Source of the DNA: an uncultured Succinivibrio sp. | GTDB lineage: Bacteria > Pseudomonadota > Gammaproteobacteria > Enterobacterales > Succinivibrionaceae | DNA length: 36,332 nucleotides | Assembly (NCBI GenBank): GCA_900770725.1 | Contig: CAAGLL010000059.1 | Coordinates: forward strand, 1 to 36,332 | Direction: 5' to 3' | Shown: piece after piece, positions 32,164-36,332 of the stretch | How the letters are laid out: every line of letters starts with the position of its first letter | Numbering within the stretch: position 1 is the stretch's first letter | The notes under the pieces: model-generated | What the model was told of the DNA's origin: nothing | Seen by the model: only the letters and a program-made list of their open reading frames with translations | Databases searched by the model: none | Translations under genes and position numbers: made by a program

Positions 32164-32741
32164 TCAATCAAATGCGTTAGGCAGAAGATCCATGCTCTGG
32201 CGCTGCATCGCCATTTTGCTGGATCGCATACGTCGCCGGCTCGGATTATTCCGCAAAGCCGACGTAGACATAAATCGTATGCAAAAGTTTAACAGCATTT
32301 GGCATTACATTGTCGAAAAATTTTAATCATGACGAGATTACTTGGAAAATAGGATTGAGATGGCATTGATAAGACGCATGTAATCAAGCTCATGTGCAAA
32401 TCGGATTACAACGGGCATGACGGGACTAATCATGCGAGAAATCCCCAAGTTAGACGCCTTTTCCATCAAAAGCAAAGCAGGGCAGTTCAGCGCCCAGGCC
32501 GCGGGAGGGGTTGGGCTCAATTTGACCCAAGGCGCGTTTTGGGCGGGATCTTCTGGAAGCCTAGGGGCGCAAGCGCTTGCGCCACGGCCCTGGCAGGTGA
32601 TTGCGATCACGCTTTGCCGCAATTTTGCAAAGCAGCTCATGTATTTGACACTTTATTGTTATACAAGGCTATTGTGTGACTGTGAACACTTTTGCCTGTC
32701 TAATTTATGCGTATGCTTGTTTTAGACAACTTGAGGAGCGA
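32164..32741. other. Gap of 578 bp between hns and a 71-residue gene
   Basis: Contains a perfect 18-bp palindrome GGCGCAAGCGCTTGCGCC (32566-32583), a CRP-like site (32597-32610) and a TTGACA box (32645-32650). Open frames across it lack ribosome-binding sites and family features. The hns side (32164-32340) is AT-rich, as expected for an autoregulated hns promoter. Confidence 0.45.
32597..32610. promoter_or_regulatory. CRP-like site
   Basis: GTGAT-TGCG-ATCAC, a perfect inverted repeat matching the CRP core GTGA-N6-TCAC. It is centred about 45 bp upstream of a TTGACA box at 32645-32650, whose -10 is poor (GCTATT at 17 bp). That position would suit activation of the 71-residue gene. Confidence 0.5.
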
Positions 32742-32957
32742 ATGGAAATGAGGGTTTTCAGCAAGTACACGCCAAGGCGCATCGCGAGGTACGTGATGGC
32801 GTTTTTCTGCGGTTCCTTCCTTGTTGAGGGGCTGGGCGTGTTCCATTTCAATTACGGCCGCATCGTGGTGGACCGCTTCCTCACTGGAGCCAAGCTCAGG
32901 ATCTGCCGCGAGGTCAACACTGAGATAGCGCTGATGCAGCAGTCAAGGGCGTGCTGA
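32742..32957 (+). CDS. Unrecognised 71-residue protein with one membrane-like segment
   Basis: GAGGAG lies just before the ATG at 32742, and a textbook terminator follows the stop, so this short gene has its own expression signals. The chain opens MEMRVFSKYTPRRIARYV (basic), has a moderately hydrophobic stretch at about 18-38 (VMAFFCGSFLVEGLGVFHF), then a mixed region ending EIALMQQSRAC. It could be a single-pass inner-membrane protein with a cytoplasmic basic end. I know no family for it. An upstream CRP-like site suggests carbon-source control. Confidence 0.6.
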   Translation: MEMRVFSKYTPRRIARYVMAFFCGSFLVEGLGVFHFNYGRIVVDRFLTGAKLRICREVNTEIALMQQSRAC

Positions 32958-32975
32958 TCCTCATCCAGGTGCAAG

Positions 32976-32997
32976 GCGGGCTGCGGCCCGCTTTTTT
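32976..32997 (+). terminator. Intrinsic terminator of the 71-residue gene
   Basis: GCGGGC, loop TGCG, GCCCGC, then T6, 18 bp past the stop. Confidence 0.85.
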
Positions 32998-33046
32998 CGT
33001 CCGCGGCCGCCCGCTTTTGGGGATTTCAAGGCCGCAATTCCGTCTT

Positions 33047-33076
33047 GCCCGGCTTAGCCGGGCTTTTTGGTAAAAT
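33047..33076 (+). promoter_or_regulatory. Terminator-like hairpin overlapping the prmB promoter -10
   Basis: GCCCGGC-TTA-GCCGGGC-TTTTT (33047-33068) is directly followed by TGGTAAAAT, an extended -10 (TAAAAT at 33071-33076), about 50 bp before prmB. The hairpin would shield prmB from upstream transcription while a new transcript starts right after it. Confidence 0.45.
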
Positions 33077-33125
33077 GCCATCGGCGCCGCTGCTTGGCGC
33101 CTTCAATATCAAACCAGGGGCAGAT

Positions 33126-34148
33126 ATGTCCAAATTGTCAGGCAATCCCGGGATTGCCGAGATTTACGGCGCGCTCGACGCGATCCCCTCCAAGGAGGAG
33201 ATCGAGGACGCCCTCATAAACCAGATGTCAACGGTCCAGGACGCAGTGCGCTACTTGGTCTCAGTGTTCGCAGCCTACCGCGTCTACTCAGGCCACGGGT
33301 CTGACAACTACTGGGACGAGGCGCTTGAGATAGTCCAGGCGGTGATGCGCCTGACCCCTCCGTGCGACGACTCCACCCTGAACTCGCGCCTGACCAAGTC
33401 AGAGCGCGCGCTCATCGCGAAGATCGCGTGCATGAGGGTGCTCGAGCGCATCCCCACTCCCTACCTCACGCACCGGGCCTTCTTCTGCGGCCATGAGTTC
33501 TACGTGGACAGCCGCGTCATAGTGCCGAGATCCCCGATAGCCGAGATGATCGAGAACGGCTTCTCGCCCTACCTCGACCGCGAGCCCCAGCGCGTGCTCG
33601 ACATGTGCACCGGCTCGGGCTGCATCGCCGTCTCGGTGGCGCTGCAGTTCGACGGCGAGGCCGAGGTCGATGCGGTGGACATCGATCAGGATGCGCTGGA
33701 CGTCTGCGCCATCAACATCGGCGCCTATGATCTCGAGGACATCGTGACGCCCATCAGGAGCGATCTCTTCGAGGCGCTGCCCGAGGGCGACAAGTACGAT
33801 CTCATAATCGCCAACCCGCCCTATGTGGACCGCGCGGATCTCGACAACATGCCAGAGGAGTTCCGCAAGGAGCCTGACATCGCGCTGGGCTCGGGGGACG
33901 ACGGGCTTGACTGCGCCAGGCGCATCCTGGCCTGGGCGCCTGACTTCCTGAACGAGGACGGGATCCTCGTCATGGAGGTCGGCAACTCCGAGGAGAACCT
34001 CGTCGACGCCTTCCCGATGGTCCCATTCCACTTCGTGGACCTGAGCAAGGGCGGGCGCGGGGTCTTCGTGCTCTCGCGCGAGCAGCTTGCAGCCTACCGC
34101 GACGTGTTCGCCAAGGCCGCCTCTGAAGCTTGCGGGGAGGGGAAATGA
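33126..34148 (+). CDS. prmB: 50S ribosomal protein L3 glutamine methyltransferase (340 aa)
   Basis: Methylates a glutamine of L3 with S-adenosylmethionine. The SAM-binding loop MCTGSGCIAVS starts near residue 160, DIDQDALDVC follows near 185, and the glutamine-binding N-P-P-Y is at 230-233. The helical N-terminal region distinguishes PrmB from PrmC, as does its partner: aroC follows with an ATGA overlap, the standard prmB-aroC order. I chose the ATG at 33126 (AGGGGC upstream); an earlier in-frame start falls inside the promoter hairpin. Confidence 0.92.
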   Translation: MSKLSGNPGIAEIYGALDAIPSKEEIEDALINQMSTVQDAVRYLVSVFAAYRVYSGHGSDNYWDEALEIVQAVMRLTPPCDDSTLNSRLTKSERALIAKIACMRVLERIPTPYLTHRAFFCGHEFYVDSRVIVPRSPIAEMIENGFSPYLDREPQRVLDMCTGSGCIAVSVALQFDGEAEVDAVDIDQDALDVCAINIGAYDLEDIVTPIRSDLFEALPEGDKYDLIIANPPYVDRADLDNMPEEFRKEPDIALGSGDDGLDCARRILAWAPDFLNEDGILVMEVGNSEENLVDAFPMVPFHFVDLSKGGRGVFVLSREQLAAYRDVFAKAASEACGEGK

Positions 34149-35242
34149 GCAACACCTTCGGGGAGGCCTTCCGCGTCACCACCTGCGGCGAGAGCCACGG
34201 CGCGGCGCTGGCCGCGATCATCGACGGCTGCCCGCCGCAGATAGAGCTGTCCGAGGCGGACATCCAGCCGCTCCTGGACCGCCGCCGCCCGGGATCCACC
34301 CGCTACGGCACGCCGCGCAACGAGGCAGACCGCGCCAGGATCATCTCGGGGGTGTTCGAGGGCAGGACCACCGGCACGCCGATCGGGATCATCATCGAGA
34401 ACACCTCGCAGCGCTCGCAGGACTACTCGGCCATCAGCAGGCTTTTCAGGCCGGGGCATGCCGACTACACCTACCTTGCCAAGTACGGGATCCGCGACTA
34501 CCGCGGCGGCGGCAGGGCCTCGGCGCGCGAGACGGCGATGCGCGTGGCCGCAGGCGCGGTGGCGCTCAAGGTGCTGCGCGTGCTCTTCGGGGTAGAGGTT
34601 TGCTCCTGCGTCACCGCCATCGGCCCGATCAAGGCCTCGTGCTTTAACGCCAAGGCCGCGCTTGAAAACGAGTTCAACTTTGCAGATCCGCAGAAGATCC
34701 CGGAGCTCAAGGAGCTCTTCAGGGAGCTTGCCAAGGACGGCGACTCGGTAGGCGCCGTGGTCGAGGTGCGCGCAAGCGGCGTCCCGGCAGGCTGGGGCAG
34801 CCCGGTCTTCGGGAGGCTCGACGCGGTCATCGCCTCGGCGCTCATGGGGATCAATGCGGTCAAGGGAGTTGAGATCGGCGACGGCTTCGCGCTCGCTGCG
34901 ATGCGCGGCACCAAGGCGCGCGACGAGATCACCTCCGAGGGGTTCCGCTCCAACCACAGCGGCGGGATCTTGGGCGGCATCAGCTCGGGGCAGGAGATCC
35001 GCGCCCGCATGGCGCTGAAGCCCACCTCGAGCATCCTCGCCCCCGGGCGCACGCTGGACATCGACGGCCGCGAGCAGGAGGTGGTCACGCGCGGCAGGCA
35101 CGATCCCTGCGTGGGGATCCGCGCAACCCCCATAGCCGAGGCGATGATCGGGCTTGCGCTCCTGGACGCGGCGCTGCAGCAAAAGGCCCAGTGCTTTGCC
35201 GTAAAGCCCTGCGCCCCGGTGATCCCGCCTGGCGTCGGCTAG
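34145..35242 (+). CDS. aroC: Chorismate synthase (365 aa)
   Basis: Last step of the shikimate pathway, using reduced FMN. Family signatures are GESHGAALAAIIDGCPP near residue 15, GRASARETAMRVAAGAVA near 122 and RSNHSGGILGGISSGQ near 265. Length matches E. coli (361). Its ATG overlaps the prmB stop, with GGGGAGGGG upstream, indicating coupled translation. Confidence 0.97.
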   Translation: MSNTFGEAFRVTTCGESHGAALAAIIDGCPPQIELSEADIQPLLDRRRPGSTRYGTPRNEADRARIISGVFEGRTTGTPIGIIIENTSQRSQDYSAISRLFRPGHADYTYLAKYGIRDYRGGGRASARETAMRVAAGAVALKVLRVLFGVEVCSCVTAIGPIKASCFNAKAALENEFNFADPQKIPELKELFRELAKDGDSVGAVVEVRASGVPAGWGSPVFGRLDAVIASALMGINAVKGVEIGDGFALAAMRGTKARDEITSEGFRSNHSGGILGGISSGQEIRARMALKPTSSILAPGRTLDIDGREQEVVTRGRHDPCVGIRATPIAEAMIGLALLDAALQQKAQCFAVKPCAPVIPPGVG

Positions 35243-35256
35243 GCCTCGCGTGGGAC

Positions 35257-35284
35257 GGAAAAGGCGCCGCAAGGCGCCTTTTCC
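35257..35284. terminator. Terminator between aroC and the converging coiled-coil gene
   Basis: GGAAAAGGCGCC, loop GCAA, GGCGCCTTTTCC: a perfect 12-bp stem with T4 and A4 built into it, so it can work in both directions. Confidence 0.85.
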
Positions 35285-35301
35285 ATCATCGGGGGATGCC
35301 C

Positions 35302-36072
35302 TCACCACTTCTTCTTGTCGCCGAAGAGCATGTCTATCTCCTTCTTCTCCTCGGTGGCCTTGGCGTCCTCAGGCTTCTTCTGCTGGCGGCTGGACTCGGC
35401 GTCCAGCCCCTGGCGCAGCTGGTTTAGGAGATCGGCCTTCTCGGCTATCCAGTCGTCCTTGACGTTGGTCTTGTGGATGACGTCCAGGCCCTTCTGGATG
35501 AGCAGGCGGCAGGTGCCCAGCTGCTTGAGCCTCTTCATCTCGAGCACGCGCTGGACCAGGTTCGAGATGTTGACCTTGAGCACCAGGAGGTAGAGTCGGC
35601 GGTCCTCCTTCTGGACCTCGGAGGGATCCATGGGCATGCCCTGGCGCAGCTCGTTCTTGAGGATCGCGCGCAGCCGCCTGATGGTGCGCAGCTGGTTCAT
35701 CGCCACGGTGTCGTTCTCAGGCGGCCTGAAGGCCACGTCGTCGTGGTAGTTGGTCTTGAGGTCGGCGATGAGCTTCTCCTCGTTGGCGATCCTCTCCTGG
35801 ACCGAGCCGTCGGCGGACTCGACCTTGCTGGCGGCGATCTTGCGGAGGGCGCGGATGATGCGGTAGTGGAGCACCAGCACGAGGGTCTTGGAATAGGAGA
35901 TCTGGTTTTGGTTGAGCAGCAGCTCCTCGGTCTCGGCGATGAGGTTGCGCGCGTGGGTGACCACGATGCGCATGTCCTGATCGCGCCTTGAAGCGTAATC
36001 GCTGAACATGTTCACTATGATGAGCAGGAACGTCGCCAGCACGATGAACATCACGGCGATGGTGATCAGCAT
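35302..36072 (-). CDS. Unrecognised membrane-anchored coiled-coil protein (256 aa)
   Basis: A single N-terminal hydrophobic helix (MLITIAVMFIVLATFLLIIV, residues 1-20) is followed by an entirely polar, mostly helical chain. Heptad-like stretches lie near 40-80, 125-150 and 195-225, and the C-terminus is charged (KKPEDAKATEEKKE, ending GDKKKW). This is the layout of an inner-membrane protein with a long cytoplasmic rod. I know no family. An extended -10 (TGGTATAGT, at 36164-36172 on the minus strand) lies about 95 bp upstream. The ribosome-binding site is weak (AAGG, 11 bases from the ATG). It converges on aroC. Confidence 0.65.
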   Translation of the reverse strand: MLITIAVMFIVLATFLLIIVNMFSDYASRRDQDMRIVVTHARNLIAETEELLLNQNQISYSKTLVLVLHYRIIRALRKIAASKVESADGSVQERIANEEKLIADLKTNYHDDVAFRPPENDTVAMNQLRTIRRLRAILKNELRQGMPMDPSEVQKEDRRLYLLVLKVNISNLVQRVLEMKRLKQLGTCRLLIQKGLDVIHKTNVKDDWIAEKADLLNQLRQGLDAESSRQQKKPEDAKATEEKKEIDMLFGDKKKW

Positions 36073-36163
36073 ATCGACTCAGCCTTATATTCTTTCTTCT
36101 TATGCCGGTGGATCCGGCGGCGGCGGCCTCCCGGATTTTCACCTTTATTATCAGTTGAGCCCT

Positions 36164-36172
36164 ACTATACCA
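36164..36172 (-). promoter_or_regulatory. Extended -10 upstream of the coiled-coil gene
   Basis: TGGTATAGT on the minus strand fits TGnTATAAT with one mismatch. No -35 is evident. Confidence 0.4.
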
Positions 36173-36262
36173 TCTTTGCGCCGCGGCAAGCCCCGGCGCC
36201 CTTGGCAATGCGTGATCGAGCGCGCCGCCAGGCCCCCGCGCGGAGGCCTAGGCGCCGCCATT

Positions 36263-36271
36263 TGGTATAAT
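36263..36271 (+). promoter_or_regulatory. Extended -10 promoter near the right edge
   Basis: TGGTATAAT is a perfect extended -10, 35 bp before the ATG at 36307. Confidence 0.55.
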
Positions 36272-36306
36272 CGGCGCAAGCGCAGGCGCTGCCAGGTGGC
36301 GCCCCA

Positions 36307-36332
36307 TGCTGAACCACAAGACACAATCTGCA
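36307..36332 (+). CDS. Start of a gene running off the window (partial)
   Basis: The ATG at 36307 has AGGTGG eight bases upstream and a perfect extended -10 promoter before that. Only MLNHKTQS is visible, which is too little to identify. Confidence 0.4.

Noticed and set aside
32417..32725. 102-codon frame in the hns to small-gene gap
   Set aside because: No ribosome-binding site; it overlaps the CRP-like site, the palindrome and the promoter of the next gene.

Overview
The window looks like chromosomal DNA of a host-associated, probably fermentative gammaproteobacterium. I infer the family Succinivibrionaceae or a near relative from the GC-rich coding regions, the enteric-type order cmk-rpsA-ihfB-lapA-lapB-pyrF and prmB-aroC, an H-NS protein, and the sugar-uptake content. 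This placement comes from recognising protein families, not from a database search.

Layout: (1) Positions 1-12.2 kb are an accessory segment. It holds a cassette of very small membrane proteins (355-677), two related tyrosine recombinases on the minus strand (741-1712 and 11239-12234), a secreted alpha/beta-hydrolase fused to Sel1 repeats, a Gfo/Idh/MocA oxidoreductase, two divergent maltoporin-family porin genes, and a lone TnpB-like nuclease (9698-10990). Next to the 3' end of tnpB is a tandem array of three 202-bp units, each a conserved core followed by a different segment of about 37 bp. (2) Positions 12.4-19.8 kb carry a complete maltose/maltodextrin ABC importer, malE-malF-malG-malK on the minus strand, preceded by an AraC-family regulator on the same strand. 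Strong hairpins separate malE from malF, and MalG has a large extra periplasmic insertion. (3) Positions 20.0-24.9 kb hold an M18 aminopeptidase, ribA, and a two-gene unit of a periplasmic solute-binding protein with a membrane diguanylate cyclase. (4) Positions 25.0-31.6 kb are conserved core: cmk, rpsA, a DUF115/MptE-like protein, ihfB, lapA, lapB and pyrF. (5) Positions 31.7-36.3 kb hold an hns-like gene, an unrecognised 71-residue protein, prmB-aroC, an unrecognised membrane-anchored coiled-coil protein, and the first codons of a gene leaving the window.

Functionally, one or both porins would bring oligosaccharides across the outer membrane and MalEFGK would import maltodextrins, with the AraC protein as the likely local switch since no malT is seen. 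The strongest candidate for something undescribed is the tnpB-adjacent array of conserved cores with unlike segments. It may be a set of tandem transposon right ends that could be transcribed as omega-RNA-like guides. Secondary candidates are the tiny membrane-protein operon, the esterase-Sel1 fusion, the aberrant 5' end of the first porin, and the MalG insertion.
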